Assembly: GCF_000422085.1 (NCBI RefSeq)
Contig: NC_021741.1
Span: 3,286,001-3,350,000 of the forward strand
Length of the DNA: 64,000 bases
Source of the DNA: Serratia liquefaciens ATCC 27592
GTDB taxonomy: Bacteria > Pseudomonadota > Gammaproteobacteria > Enterobacterales > Enterobacteriaceae
Direction: 5' to 3'
The notes beneath the pieces were generated by a model. That model had not been told where the DNA came from. It saw only the letters and a list, made by a program, of their open reading frames with translations, and did not search any database. This document shows positions 26,054-35,835 of this stretch, piece by piece (the first letter of the stretch is position 1; the number at the start of each line of letters is the position of its first letter). The position numbers and the translations under genes were made by a program.

Positions 26054-27250
26054 ATGCTACTGCTCTCAAAGCCATTGAATCATAACACCCTCATACGGAT
26101 AGCTATTGTAATGGCTTTTATCCAGTTCACTAATGCGCTGGAATATATGATGTTCAACCCTGTTTTTGCTTTTATGGCAGCAGATTTCTCAGTTCCTGTA
26201 TCATTCTCAGGCTATGTATCTGGTATGTACACATCAGGGGCAGTCCTGTCGGGAATTATCGCCTTTTACTGGATTGGTGGTTTCAATAAGAAACGTTTTT
26301 TAATCGCCAATATGGCACTACTCGGCCTGCTGACACTTTTGACTACATTCACCTCCAATTTTAGTCTTCTGCTTACATTACGATTCTGTGCAGGATTGGT
26401 TGGAGGTACGACTATGGGGGTGGGTATCAGTATATTGATAAATCACGCACCGACTAACTTGCGCGGAAAAATGTTGGCAACGGTGATTGCGTCATTTTCG
26501 ATGGTAAGCATTGTAGGAATGCCCACTATATTATTTTTGTGCACTCATTATGGTTGGCATGTCGCTTTGTGGTTAATCAGCACACTGTGTTTTTTGGCAT
26601 TACCACTGATTGTCTCCATCATCCCTAAAGACCCAGTCTATTTCGACACACACCACGCGCTGCCTCTCGATGCGGATACTTTACTGTTTGCTTCCAGTAA
26701 TGCGCTGGTACAGTTTAGTCCAATGCTGGTCATTCCCATTCTGGTACCATTAATGACACAGCAATTGGGCGCTTCTCAAGACCTGTTGCCTTGGCTGTTC
26801 TTCGGCGGAGGTGTTACAGGGTACCTGTCTACAAAAATGACAGGCGCGTTAACCTCCCGTGTTTCTACTTTGATTCTGGCTACAGGGTCAACCATCGTCT
26901 TTATACTGAGCTTGCTAATCCCCATCCTTGGCTATCCGCATGCGGCGCTATTTATCACTTTGTTTCTCGGCGCATCTTACAGTCGCCTGGTTTCATCTTC
27001 GGCGGTTACGATTCAGTTTCCTGATGACGGGCATCGAGCGGGATTCTCTTCATTACAGACATCAATAATGTATCTGATTACAACTGTCGCATTTTTCCTG
27101 TCCGCTTTTCTATTACCTGATCAAGGCATGACGCCACAAAATATAAACACGTTGCTGGCGATATGTGCAATTTCCGCATCAGGGTTCCCAATTATCGTTA
27201 TCATTCTGCAAAAGAAACTGGCTAAACGCACGCTCCAACCTGATCATTGA
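26054..27250 (+). CDS. Major facilitator superfamily transporter
   Basis: 398 residues with about 12 membrane helices. Helices 1-4 include a loop motif IGGFNKKRFLIANMALLG between helices 2 and 3 in place of the usual GxxxDRxGRR, and LRFCAGLVGGTTMGVG in helix 4, as in drug/H+ and sugar efflux permeases. The substrate cannot be told. Divergent transcription with the LysR gene suggests substrate-induced efflux. The coding DNA is more AT-rich than the transporters at 33-36 kb, which may point to recent acquisition. Confidence 0.8.
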   Translation: MLLLSKPLNHNTLIRIAIVMAFIQFTNALEYMMFNPVFAFMAADFSVPVSFSGYVSGMYTSGAVLSGIIAFYWIGGFNKKRFLIANMALLGLLTLLTTFTSNFSLLLTLRFCAGLVGGTTMGVGISILINHAPTNLRGKMLATVIASFSMVSIVGMPTILFLCTHYGWHVALWLISTLCFLALPLIVSIIPKDPVYFDTHHALPLDADTLLFASSNALVQFSPMLVIPILVPLMTQQLGASQDLLPWLFFGGGVTGYLSTKMTGALTSRVSTLILATGSTIVFILSLLIPILGYPHAALFITLFLGASYSRLVSSSAVTIQFPDDGHRAGFSSLQTSIMYLITTVAFFLSAFLLPDQGMTPQNINTLLAICAISASGFPIIVIILQKKLAKRTLQPDH

Positions 27251-27474
27251 TTAGCATAATGTCCGCTGTTGGCACGCGGCAGACAAACACGTGACGCTGA
27301 AGGTCTGGTGAGAGCGAGGAGCAGACATTTAGATGATCATTATGTGGTTAACCACGCATATCGAAGCCGGATTTTTGAAAATCTCGATATAGCTCCGGGT
27401 TGGTGAAGACTGGGAATATTCGGCTCTCTGCCATATCACATGACAAAGAGCACGCCAGAAATAAATGGATTATG

Positions 27475-28668
27475 CTAGTACGCTTTACTGCTTTGACGGG
27501 ATGTGACAAATGTCATCGCGACCGCCCCCAGAAGTAAAAAACCACTCAAACCAAAAGTACTTCGCCATCCCAGACTGTCGAATATCAGACCTCCAGCCGT
27601 TGAACCAAGCGCAATCGAGAACTGGATCACCGCAACCATGAGACCACCACCCGCCTCTGCATCTTCGGGCAACGCCCGTGCAATCCACGTCCACCATCCC
27701 GTTGGCGCAGCCGTCGCCAGCAGCCCCCACAGGCTTAGCAAAATGGCAACAGCCCAGATGCTGTGTCCAACCAACAGTAACGTACCGGCAGTCGCTGCCA
27801 TAAGCAGGGGGATCATGATTAAGGTCTGATAAAACCTGGCGTTCAGGAACGTCGATACAAACATTGTACCGACAAAACCTGCTACGCCTATTGCGAGCAA
27901 AATCAGAGAGAGCCCGGAAGGACCTACGCGGGCTACGGTCTCAAGAAAGGGACGCACGTAGGTAAATAAGGCAAATTGTCCCATGAAAAACAGTCCGCAG
28001 GCCATCAGTCCCGTTGGTACGATAGAAACTCTGAACAGACGAAGCACAGATCTCTGTGGCTTTTGTTTTTTATCGATATCCATCATAGGTAGGCTGACCC
28101 ATAGCCATATGAACGCGGCCATCGCAAGGGGGACGAGGCACAAAAAGGCCCCACGCCAACCGACGGTCGTCCCCAGGTAGCTACCAAGTGGGGCAGCCAC
28201 AACGGTAGCCAGCGCGTTGCCGCCGTTAAAAATCGCCAGCGCGCGGGTAACCTGGTGCTGCGGCACGAGCCGAATGGCAGTTGCAGCCGACATTGACCAG
28301 AATCCACCGATGACGACGCCAATCAGAGCCCTCCCCAGCATATAAACCGGATAGTTAGGCGCCATGGCGATAACTATTCCCGATATGGCCATTAAGACCG
28401 TCAGCCCCAGCAGAAGATATTTTCGATTCAGATCTCCGGCAACATGGGAGATAGTCAGGCTGGTCAGTACCGCCAGCGCGCCAGATATGGCAATTCCTTG
28501 CCCTGCCAGCCCTTCAGTAATGTGTAAATCACTGGCAATGAGCGTAAGCAGACTGACCGGCATAAACTCGGAAGCGATCAGCACAAACACGCAAAGCGTC
28601 ATGGCAAATACGCCCCCCCAGTATGCATCTGTTTTATTGGGTGATTTTTTCAGACTTACTATGGACAT
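27475..28668 (-). CDS. NepI/SotB-like MFS efflux permease
   Basis: 397 residues and 12 predicted helices. The N-terminal segment CVFVLIASEFMPVSLLTLIASDLHITEGLAGQ is close in style to E. coli NepI ([24 protein letters not shown]), and LIGVVIGGFWSMSA and WWTWIARALPEDAEAGGGLMVAVIQ also match that group. NepI exports purine ribonucleosides; other members export sugars or arabinose, so the substrate is open. The ATG at 28668 has AAAGAG nine bases upstream, better than that at 28677. Confidence 0.8.
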   Translation of the reverse strand: MSIVSLKKSPNKTDAYWGGVFAMTLCVFVLIASEFMPVSLLTLIASDLHITEGLAGQGIAISGALAVLTSLTISHVAGDLNRKYLLLGLTVLMAISGIVIAMAPNYPVYMLGRALIGVVIGGFWSMSAATAIRLVPQHQVTRALAIFNGGNALATVVAAPLGSYLGTTVGWRGAFLCLVPLAMAAFIWLWVSLPMMDIDKKQKPQRSVLRLFRVSIVPTGLMACGLFFMGQFALFTYVRPFLETVARVGPSGLSLILLAIGVAGFVGTMFVSTFLNARFYQTLIMIPLLMAATAGTLLLVGHSIWAVAILLSLWGLLATAAPTGWWTWIARALPEDAEAGGGLMVAVIQFSIALGSTAGGLIFDSLGWRSTFGLSGFLLLGAVAMTFVTSRQSSKAY

Positions 28669-28811
28669 TATCAGCATCTCTTTATATCGCCCCGGCGAGA
28701 TACAGCCGCAGCCGGGACAGACGTTATTCAGAGAATAACGACAAAAACGTGGTTAAGAATGAAGTGCGGGCGATGAACAGTCGCCTGCAAATATCAGACG
28801 GCTTCAGGCCA

Positions 28812-29948
28812 TTATCTTAAGTTTGTTTTGAAAAAGTGCTCAAATTTAGCAAACGGGATCTTACCCGCAACGTTGTCGTACAGATCGACGTGGTTTGCCC
28901 CAGGGACAATCACTAACTCTTTCTCTTTGCTGCCGATCGCCTTAAAGGCATCTTCAGCAAAATAGCGTGAATGGGCTTTTTCGCCGGTCACGATGAGTGT
29001 AGGGATAGTGACTTCATTCGCATAACTCAGCAGCGGCATACTCATAAATGACAGCGGCATGGTTGCATTCCAGGCACCGGTTGAGTTGACCGAACGCGGA
29101 TGAAAACCGCGAGGCATGCGATAATAATCGAAGAACTCTTTCAGAACAGGATTGGGATTGGCGGGTAACGTTTCCGGCAAAATACGATCCGACGCACTGA
29201 CGCTGCCCTTCTCATCCACATAGATATCATGCCCGCCGGGCGCGAAAGCACCATTTTCCGCATCCTTCCAGCGCTGGGCGTTCAGGTATTGCAGAACGGC
29301 ACGGCGATCGGCGGTGGTATAACGGTCTTTGCCATCGCCCACGCCATGCCCCATCGCGCGGCTCATGTCATACATCACGCTGGTAGCCACCGCTTTGACG
29401 CGGGTATCCATCACGGCATCGTTTAAGGCCATGCCGCCCCAGCCGCAAATACCTAGCAGCCCGATACGATGGCGATCCACCTCATTTTGCAGGCCTAAGA
29501 AATCAACCGCCGCGCTGAAATCCTCGGTGTTGATATCGGGAGACGCGACATTGCGCGGGTAGCCACCGCTCTCGCCCGTATAAGAAGGGTCGAACGCCAG
29601 GGTAACAAACCCCTGTTCCGCCAGCGTCTGCGCATACAGGCCGCTGGACTGCTCTTTCACCGCACCGAAGGGGCCGCTGACGGCAATAGCCGACAGCTTA
29701 CGTTCGCCACGATCCTTCGGAATGTAGAGATCTCCGACCAAGGTGATCCCGTAGCGGTTCTGAAAGGTCACTTTACGGTGATCAACTTTCGTGCTTTCAG
29801 CAAAGGTTTTATCCCATTTAACGATCAGCGAAACAGGCGCGTTAGGATTAGTTGTATCGGCATAACTCATATTTGTGACTCCACTTAATGATGCGCATAG
29901 CAGCATGGCGGGTATCGCGGCTGTCAGTTTTTTGGTGAAAGCAGTCAT
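28812..29948 (-). CDS. Exported alpha/beta hydrolase with cysteine nucleophile
   Basis: 378 residues. A signal peptide (KKLTAAIPAMLLCASLSGVTNMSYA) is followed by an alpha/beta hydrolase domain: GDLYIPKDRG, the oxyanion region SGPFGAVKEQSS, the elbow GICGWGG with Cys168 where a Ser would be, and the His in PGANHVDLYD near the end. A Cys nucleophile recalls dienelactone hydrolases (G-x-C-x-G). ATG at 29948 follows AGGGG; the frame's upstream 26 codons are unlikely. It is divergent from a LysR gene at 30120, its probable regulator. Confidence 0.82.
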   Translation of the reverse strand: MTAFTKKLTAAIPAMLLCASLSGVTNMSYADTTNPNAPVSLIVKWDKTFAESTKVDHRKVTFQNRYGITLVGDLYIPKDRGERKLSAIAVSGPFGAVKEQSSGLYAQTLAEQGFVTLAFDPSYTGESGGYPRNVASPDINTEDFSAAVDFLGLQNEVDRHRIGLLGICGWGGMALNDAVMDTRVKAVATSVMYDMSRAMGHGVGDGKDRYTTADRRAVLQYLNAQRWKDAENGAFAPGGHDIYVDEKGSVSASDRILPETLPANPNPVLKEFFDYYRMPRGFHPRSVNSTGAWNATMPLSFMSMPLLSYANEVTIPTLIVTGEKAHSRYFAEDAFKAIGSKEKELVIVPGANHVDLYDNVAGKIPFAKFEHFFKTNLR

Positions 29949-30119
29949 CAAAATCCCCTCATAAAACGTAATAGATACAGGTGTCATACGGACAGCGCTG
30001 CTGTGCTTTGCTGCTAATGCGCACATTATAGTTAGCAGTAATAGTGCTGATTAGGGGGTGAAAAATGCTAAGATTAATACCATTTTGTTCTAAATATTAA
30101 CGCCGGTAGCGAGGGAGGG

Positions 30120-31007
30120 ATGATGGCTAAACGGGGAAACTATAACGATTTATACCTGTTCATGCAGGTGGTGCGGGAAGGGAGTTTTACCGCCGCGGCA
30201 CAACGCCTTGGCCTGGCACAATCAGGAATCAGCCGCTCTGTACGCGAACTTGAAGAACGCCTGGGCGTTCAACTTCTGGTGCGCACCACGCGCAGATTAT
30301 CGCTTACCCATGCCGGTGAACAACTCTACCGGACCCTTGAGTCAGGATTCGATGCTTTAGATATGGGACTCGCCACGCTGGCCAATTATCGCCAGTCCCT
30401 ATCAGGTACGGTACGCATCAATGCCAGTCAGCACGCGATTGATAAGGTGCTCCTGCCGAAGCTTGCGATATTTAAGCAGCACTACCCCGACATCCGACTG
30501 GAACTCATTAGTGAAAGCCGGTTTGTCGATATTATCGCTGAGCGATTCGATGCCGGTGTACGTCTGGGGCCAGAAGTTGGGAGTGGCATGATTGCTGTTC
30601 GTATTTCCCCTGACATGGAGATGACCATTGTCGGTACGCCAGATCACTTTCGTCGCTATGGCTTTCCGCAAGTCCCCGCAGATTTAGTTGTTCATCCCTG
30701 TATAGCTTATCAGTTCGGCGACGGCAGCCTGTACGCATGGGAACTTAATCAGGGCGGCAAAAAAATCACGCATCGGCCGCAGGGTCAATGGGCGTTTTCT
30801 GACAGCTATATGGAAGCCAAAGCCGCCAGGCTGAGCTTGGGGCTGGCTTATGTCCCGGAAGAGTTAGTGTCAGACGATTTAGAACAGGGTTCACTCATCA
30901 GAGTTTTACAACGCTACAGTCAGCGACTGGAGGGCTCATTTCTCTATTATCCGCACCGCAATGTGTCGCCCGCTCTGCGAGCAGTTATCGATACATTGAG
31001 AATTTAA
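30120..31007 (+). CDS. LysR-family transcriptional regulator
   Basis: 295 residues. LYLFMQVVREGSFTAAAQRLGLAQSGISRSVRELEERLGVQLLVRTTRRLSLTHAG is a canonical LysR DNA-binding domain, and the effector domain resembles the group with FDAGVRLGPEVGSGMIAVRISPDMEM, which often controls oxidoreductase or hydrolase genes. GGGAGG immediately precedes the start; the second ATG at 30123 may be the one used. It is divergent from the exported hydrolase. Confidence 0.87.
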   Translation: MMAKRGNYNDLYLFMQVVREGSFTAAAQRLGLAQSGISRSVRELEERLGVQLLVRTTRRLSLTHAGEQLYRTLESGFDALDMGLATLANYRQSLSGTVRINASQHAIDKVLLPKLAIFKQHYPDIRLELISESRFVDIIAERFDAGVRLGPEVGSGMIAVRISPDMEMTIVGTPDHFRRYGFPQVPADLVVHPCIAYQFGDGSLYAWELNQGGKKITHRPQGQWAFSDSYMEAKAARLSLGLAYVPEELVSDDLEQGSLIRVLQRYSQRLEGSFLYYPHRNVSPALRAVIDTLRI

Positions 31008-31211
31008 GGGATGAAGATAAGGTTACACGCAGGCTGGGGTAAGAGTTGGAAAACAGCACCCGCTCCTGGCACAAAGCAGACTGTCAGAGCCCTTTGAATA
31101 CGATCCCACTTCGCGCAAACTTTTTGAGGCTCGTTCTAGCTACCCTTCGCTTGCAGAGAACATTGTAGAACGATCGACATATGACAAGCCCGAATGGGTA
31201 ACGGGTTTGTG

Positions 31212-32264
31212 TCAGGCACCGCGAATGGTGCCGCGCCAGACGAAATCGGCATGATACAGCCGGGTTTCACCCGGTATCTCCTGGCCCAGCGTCGGCATCG
31301 TATTCTCTTCCTTCTGCTCTTCCGCCATCAGCCAGGAAACCGCATCCTGAGCAAATAACGCCACCGGCTGGGTAAAGGTGGTGAGGTTATAAGAGGACCA
31401 CGCCGCCTGCGGAATATCGTCGTAGCCCGCGACGCATAGATCTTGCGGAATGCGTAGCCCAAAACGATGGCGCGCCTCGTCCATAAAACCGCAGGCCAGC
31501 AAATCGGTGACGCAGAATACCGCGTCAGGGCGTTCACGCCGGGTCAGCAAGCGGTGCGCCAGGATCTGGCCGCTCTCATAAGAGGTGGTGCCAAAACGCT
31601 CGACGCTCACCTCCAGCCCCGCAGCTTCCGCCGCCTGCAGAAAACCGCGCTCACGCGCCATCAGGCTTGGCGTACCGGCCAATGAGTTGGCGAAGGCAAT
31701 GCGTCGGCAGCCCGCACGGGCAAACGCCATCACCACCCTGCCAGCCGCCTCTTCGTTATCCAGCCGGATGCTGAGCGAGCCGGGCAAGGTATCGTTACGG
31801 TTGATCAGCACCAGCCGCTGTCCGTGTTTGTGGCACAGGCGGGCGATGCCGCTGTCCGGCATGCCGGAGAGTACAAAAGAAGCATCTGCGCGGAAGTTAA
31901 TCGCCTGCTGCAATGCCTGGGACACGCTGTCATCGGAGCGATCGGTGTTAATCAACATGGCGATTTTTCCCGCATCCTGCAGATGCTGGGTCAGCAATCG
32001 CACCAGGCTGGCCCGATAAGGCGTCGCCAGCTCCGAAACGATCAGGCAGACAATGCCGCTGCGGTTGCGCACCAGTCCCCGTGCCAAATGGTTAACGTGA
32101 TAACCCAGCTCTTCGGCCGCTCGCATCACCCTTTCGCGGGTTGTCGCCGACACGCTTGCGCCGGGCGTATAAGTTCGCGAGACCGCCGAACGGGAGACCC
32201 CGGCCAGTTCCGCTACGTCTTTCGCACTGATCATCGCCTTGTCCATCGCCATCTTCACTTCCAT
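31212..32264 (-). CDS. LacI-family repressor of the sugar-phosphate-type ABC operon
   Basis: About 350 residues. The N-terminal DNA-binding domain reads SAKDVAELAGVSRSAVSRTYTPGASVSATTRERVMRAAEELGYHVN, with the hinge helix and a periplasmic-binding-protein fold after residue 65. Starts at 32252 or 32246 are possible, since GGAAGTG lies before them. It is divergent from the ABC transporter operon. Two matching operators lie in the shared region, one at its own promoter and one at the transporter promoter, so it probably represses both. The inducer is unknown, presumably a phosphorylated sugar or polyol. Confidence 0.9.
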   Translation of the reverse strand: MEVKMAMDKAMISAKDVAELAGVSRSAVSRTYTPGASVSATTRERVMRAAEELGYHVNHLARGLVRNRSGIVCLIVSELATPYRASLVRLLTQHLQDAGKIAMLINTDRSDDSVSQALQQAINFRADASFVLSGMPDSGIARLCHKHGQRLVLINRNDTLPGSLSIRLDNEEAAGRVVMAFARAGCRRIAFANSLAGTPSLMARERGFLQAAEAAGLEVSVERFGTTSYESGQILAHRLLTRRERPDAVFCVTDLLACGFMDEARHRFGLRIPQDLCVAGYDDIPQAAWSSYNLTTFTQPVALFAQDAVSWLMAEEQKEENTMPTLGQEIPGETRLYHADFVWRGTIRGA

Positions 32265-32296
32265 CCGTTACGCGCTCTGAGAAAAGTTTGCCGCAT

Positions 32297-32314
32297 TTTG
32301 CAAAGCTGTGCAAA
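32297..32314. promoter_or_regulatory. LacI-type operator O1
   Basis: TTTGCAAAGCTGTGCAAA, arms TTTGCA and TGCAAA with a central 6 bp, 33 bp before the lacI-like start. It shares length and arms with the site at 32405-32422, 108 bp away centre to centre, close to an integral number of helical turns. Confidence 0.65.
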
Positions 32315-32375
32315 TTTTTAGCGGTCAATTTGTTTCATTTTTGTGACGAGTAGGTTGAATTGTTTCATCACGCGA

Positions 32376-32405
32376 TTGACAGCACAATTTTTATCCTCTA
32401 GTTAT
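32376..32405 (+). promoter_or_regulatory. Probable promoter of the ABC transporter operon
   Basis: A perfect -35 TTGACA at 32376-32381 followed after 18 bp by AGTTAT at 32400-32405 as a weak -10. The -10 touches operator O2, so a bound repressor would block polymerase. Confidence 0.5.
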
Positions 32406-32422
32406 TTGCACACACGTGCAAA
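32405..32422. promoter_or_regulatory. LacI-type operator O2
   Basis: TTTGCACACACGTGCAAA: perfect 7-bp arms TTTGCAC and GTGCAAA around ACAC, placed just after the predicted -10 of the transporter operon. Together with O1 it gives the consensus TTTGCA-N6-TGCAAA. Confidence 0.7.
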
Positions 32423-32471
32423 AAGAATAGGCGACAACGTATCGCCACCCTACACAACCAAGGAGAACACC

Positions 32472-33500
32472 ATGCAACGCGTTACTCTGATGGCGGTCCT
32501 CGCCGCCGGCACAGCACTCTCTGCCCTGCCAGCTCAGGCTGCCGGGAAACTGAATATGATCTGCTCCGCCGACGTGGTGGTCTGTGAGCAAATGACCAAT
32601 CTGTTTGAGAAACAGCACCCGGATATCAAAGTCAGTATGGTGCGCCTCTCCGCCGGGGAAGCCTATGCACGTATTCGTACCGAAGCCCGCAACCCGCGCA
32701 CCGATATTTGGTGGGCAGGCACCGGCGATCCGCATATGCAGGCCGCCGACGAGGGGTTAACCCAGCCTTATCAGTCACCGCTGCTGGATCAGCAGCACGA
32801 CTGGGCGCGTAAACAGGCCGAAAGTGCCGGCTACCGTACCGTTGGCGTCTACGCCGGGGCACTGGGCTGGGGCTACAACACCAAACTGCTGGCAGAGAAA
32901 AAACTCAAGGTGCCCGCCTGCTGGAGCGATCTGCTGGATCCGGCTTACAAAGGCGAAATCCAAATGGCCAACCCGAACTCTTCCGGCACCGCGTACAACA
33001 CCCTCGCCACGCTGGTGCAAATCATGGGGGAAGAGCCGGCCTTCGACTACCTGAAAAAGCTTAACGCCAACATCTCGCAGTACACCAAATCCGGCTCGGC
33101 ACCGGTAAAAGCGGCGGCACGCGGCGAAACCACCGTCGGCATCGTCTTTATGCACGATGCCGTCGCGATGCAGGTCGATGGCTTCCCGATCAAGGCGGTT
33201 GCACCTTGCGAAGGGACCGGGTTTGAAATTGGCTCCATGTCGATCGTGAAAGGCGCGCGCAACCTCAAGGAAGCCAAGGTGTGGTACGACTGGGCGCTCA
33301 GCGCTGACGCCCAATCGCACATGAAAGACGCCAAATCCTTCCAGTTGCCGTCAAATCGCAACGCGGCTATTTCCGAATACGCACCGCGCTTCGAAAACAT
33401 CAAGCTGATCGACTACGACTTTAAAACCTACGGTGCGACAGAAAAACGCAAGGCCCTGCTCAGCCGTTGGGATAAAGAGATCGGCGCCAGCGCCCAGTAA
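32472..33500 (+). CDS. ABC transporter periplasmic binding protein (AfuA/FbpA family)
   Basis: 342 residues. A signal peptide (MQRVTLMAVLAAGTALSALPAQA) is followed by a class-F binding-protein fold with LNMICSADVVVCEQMTNLFEKQHPDIKV and DIWWAGTGDPHMQAA. AAGGAG lies six bases before the ATG at 32472. The Fbp family was long annotated as ferric iron binding, but AfuA was shown to bind hexose phosphates and other members bind phosphonates. The typical paired Tyr of ferric FbpA are not evident, and a phosphatase gene sits in the same operon, so I favour an organic phosphate ligand. Confidence 0.85.
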   Translation: MQRVTLMAVLAAGTALSALPAQAAGKLNMICSADVVVCEQMTNLFEKQHPDIKVSMVRLSAGEAYARIRTEARNPRTDIWWAGTGDPHMQAADEGLTQPYQSPLLDQQHDWARKQAESAGYRTVGVYAGALGWGYNTKLLAEKKLKVPACWSDLLDPAYKGEIQMANPNSSGTAYNTLATLVQIMGEEPAFDYLKKLNANISQYTKSGSAPVKAAARGETTVGIVFMHDAVAMQVDGFPIKAVAPCEGTGFEIGSMSIVKGARNLKEAKVWYDWALSADAQSHMKDAKSFQLPSNRNAAISEYAPRFENIKLIDYDFKTYGATEKRKALLSRWDKEIGASAQ

Positions 33501-33606
33501 TTCAAGCCCTTCCCTCCCGCATGCGATGCGCTCTGTAATAAACCGGGCGAGGTCACGCTCGCCCATGCAGGGCGCGGTGAAGGACATATGAACTCTCGAG
33601 GTTAAG

Positions 33607-35835
33607 ATGAATGCTCAAAACCGCCGCCTTGACGGGGCCCTCGTGCTGGGCGCACTGGCACTGTTGTTGCTGCCCTGGTACAGCCAGGAAGCCGGGTTCT
33701 TCGACTTTGGCTGGCTAACTACGCTGTGGCAGGATCAGGCGAGTGCACCCGCTCTGTGGCAAATACTGACGTTTCAACGCCCGTGGCTGGCGATTGCCCT
33801 GCTGATGCTGCTGGTTTGCGCACTGGCTCGCCTGCTGAAAATTGGCCGTTTTCGCTCGCAGTTGCTGATCGCTGCCAGCCTGGTCGGCGTGGTCTTTCTG
33901 CTGTTTGAAGGCCATGCCATTGGTTACAGCGGCTGGAACTGGCAGTGGAGCGAACACCTGTTCGGCGCACTCAGCGACGGCCAGCCCGCTTTTGGCGCCG
34001 GCGCTATTTTACTGATCACCACATTTTTGCTGCTGTTCTCTTTTGCGCTGGCCGAACGCGGCGTGCTGAAGGGCGATGCCTTTGTGGTCGCCGCCATTGT
34101 GCTGCTGGTCGCGCTGGTCACCACTTTCGTGCTTTACCCGGTGCTGAGCATGTTTGTCGCCTCGGTGCAGGACGTGGACGGATCGTTCAAGCCCGACGGC
34201 CTGATCGCCAATATGCAGGATCCAGCCATTTGGAGCCTGAGCTGCCTGAAGGGCGGCAGCTGCGGTACCGCCTGGCGCACCCTGACGCTGGCGCTGATGA
34301 CCGCCAGCGGATCCACGCTGCTCGGCCTGGCTTTTGCCCTGGCCGCCACTCGTACGCCGCTGCCGTTCAAAAAAGGGCTGCGCATGTTGACGGTGCTGCC
34401 GATCATTACGCCGCCGTTCGTGATCGGTCTGGCGCTGATGCTGCTGTTTGGCCGTGCCGGGGTGGTGACCGAGCTGCTCGCCGGGGTGTTCGGCATTGAA
34501 CCCGGCCGCTGGCTTTATGGCCTGACCGGTATCTGGATTGCTCAGGTGCTCTCCTTTACCCCGATTGCCTTTCTGGTGTTGATTGGCGTGGTGGAAGGCG
34601 TCAGCCCCTCGCTGGAAGAAGCTTCGCAAACGCTGCGCGCCAACCGCTGGCGCACTTTCCGCTACGTTTCCCTGCCGCTGATGGCGCCCGGGTTGGCCAA
34701 CGCCTTCCTGATCAGCTTTATAGAAAGCATGGCGGACTTCGGTAACCCGATGGTGCTGGGCGGCAGCCACGGCGTGCTGTCGACCGAAATCTTCTTCTCG
34801 GTGGTCGGCGCGCAAAACGATCCGAGCCGCGCCGCCGTGCTGGCGATTATCCTGCTGTGCTTTACCCTCAGCGCCTTTATTTTGCAGCGCCTGTGGTTGG
34901 CAGGGAAAAGCTTCGCCACCGTTACCGGCAAAGGGGATTCCGGCACCCACTGTGGATTGCCGCGGGGCTTGCGCTACGGCGTGTACGCGTTGGTGATCCC
35001 CTGGGGCCTGTTCACGCTGGTCATCTACGGCATGATCCTGATCGGCGGCTTCGTGCAGTCATGGGGACTCGACAGCAGCCTGACGCTGGGCCATTACGCT
35101 CGCGCCTTCGGTTTCCACTGGAACAGCGGCCAGATCGTCTGGACCGGCGTCGCCTGGAACTCGTTCTGGACCACGCTGGAAATCGCGCTGATCGCCGCCC
35201 CGCTCACGGCCATCGTCGGCTTGCTCACCGCCTGGCTGATCGTGCGGCAGAAGTTTGCCGGCCGCCAGACCTTCGAGTTTATGTTGATGCTCAGCTTTGC
35301 CATCCCCGGCACGGTGATCGGCGTCAGTTACATCATGGCCTACAACCTGCCGCCGCTGGAAATCACCGGCACCGCCCTGATCCTGGTCGCCTGCTTTGTG
35401 TTCCGCAATATGCCGGTCGGCGTTCGGGGTGGGATCGCCGCCATGAGTCAGTTGGATCGCAGCCTGGATGAAGCCTCGCTGACCCTGCGCGCCAGCAGTT
35501 TCCGTACCCTGCGCAAAGTGATCCTGCCGCTGTTGAAACCGGCCATCAGCGCGGCACTGGTTTACGCCTTTGTGCGCGCGATCACCTCCATCAGCGCGGT
35601 GATTTTCCTGGTCAGCGCCCAGTACAACATGGCCACCTCCTACATCGTCGGGCTGGTCGAAAACGGGGAATACGGCGTGGCCATCGCCTACTCCTCCGTG
35701 CTTATCGTGGTGATGCTGGCGGTGATCCTCACTTTCCAACTGCTGGTGGGCGAACGTCGCCTGCGCCGTGCCATCCGTATTACCACACCGCCGGTGACGC
35801 CACCACCGGCCTTACATCAGGAGAATGCCGTATGA
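33607..35835 (+). CDS. ABC transporter permease, fused double-domain (AfuB/FbpB type)
   Basis: 742 residues with about 15 membrane helices. Two binding-protein-dependent permease domains are fused: the EAA loops read VSPSLEEASQTLRANRWRTFRYVSLPLMAPG near 335-370 and LDRSLDEASLTLRASSFRTLRKVILPLLKPA near 620-650. Fusion is normal for FbpB/AfuB, but the N-terminal extension of about 150 residues with extra helices makes it longer than the 500-residue iron versions and similar to AfuB. GAGG precedes the ATG. It overlaps the ATPase gene by 4 bp. Confidence 0.88.
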   Translation: MNAQNRRLDGALVLGALALLLLPWYSQEAGFFDFGWLTTLWQDQASAPALWQILTFQRPWLAIALLMLLVCALARLLKIGRFRSQLLIAASLVGVVFLLFEGHAIGYSGWNWQWSEHLFGALSDGQPAFGAGAILLITTFLLLFSFALAERGVLKGDAFVVAAIVLLVALVTTFVLYPVLSMFVASVQDVDGSFKPDGLIANMQDPAIWSLSCLKGGSCGTAWRTLTLALMTASGSTLLGLAFALAATRTPLPFKKGLRMLTVLPIITPPFVIGLALMLLFGRAGVVTELLAGVFGIEPGRWLYGLTGIWIAQVLSFTPIAFLVLIGVVEGVSPSLEEASQTLRANRWRTFRYVSLPLMAPGLANAFLISFIESMADFGNPMVLGGSHGVLSTEIFFSVVGAQNDPSRAAVLAIILLCFTLSAFILQRLWLAGKSFATVTGKGDSGTHCGLPRGLRYGVYALVIPWGLFTLVIYGMILIGGFVQSWGLDSSLTLGHYARAFGFHWNSGQIVWTGVAWNSFWTTLEIALIAAPLTAIVGLLTAWLIVRQKFAGRQTFEFMLMLSFAIPGTVIGVSYIMAYNLPPLEITGTALILVACFVFRNMPVGVRGGIAAMSQLDRSLDEASLTLRASSFRTLRKVILPLLKPAISAALVYAFVRAITSISAVIFLVSAQYNMATSYIVGLVENGEYGVAIAYSSVLIVVMLAVILTFQLLVGERRLRRAIRITTPPVTPPPALHQENAV

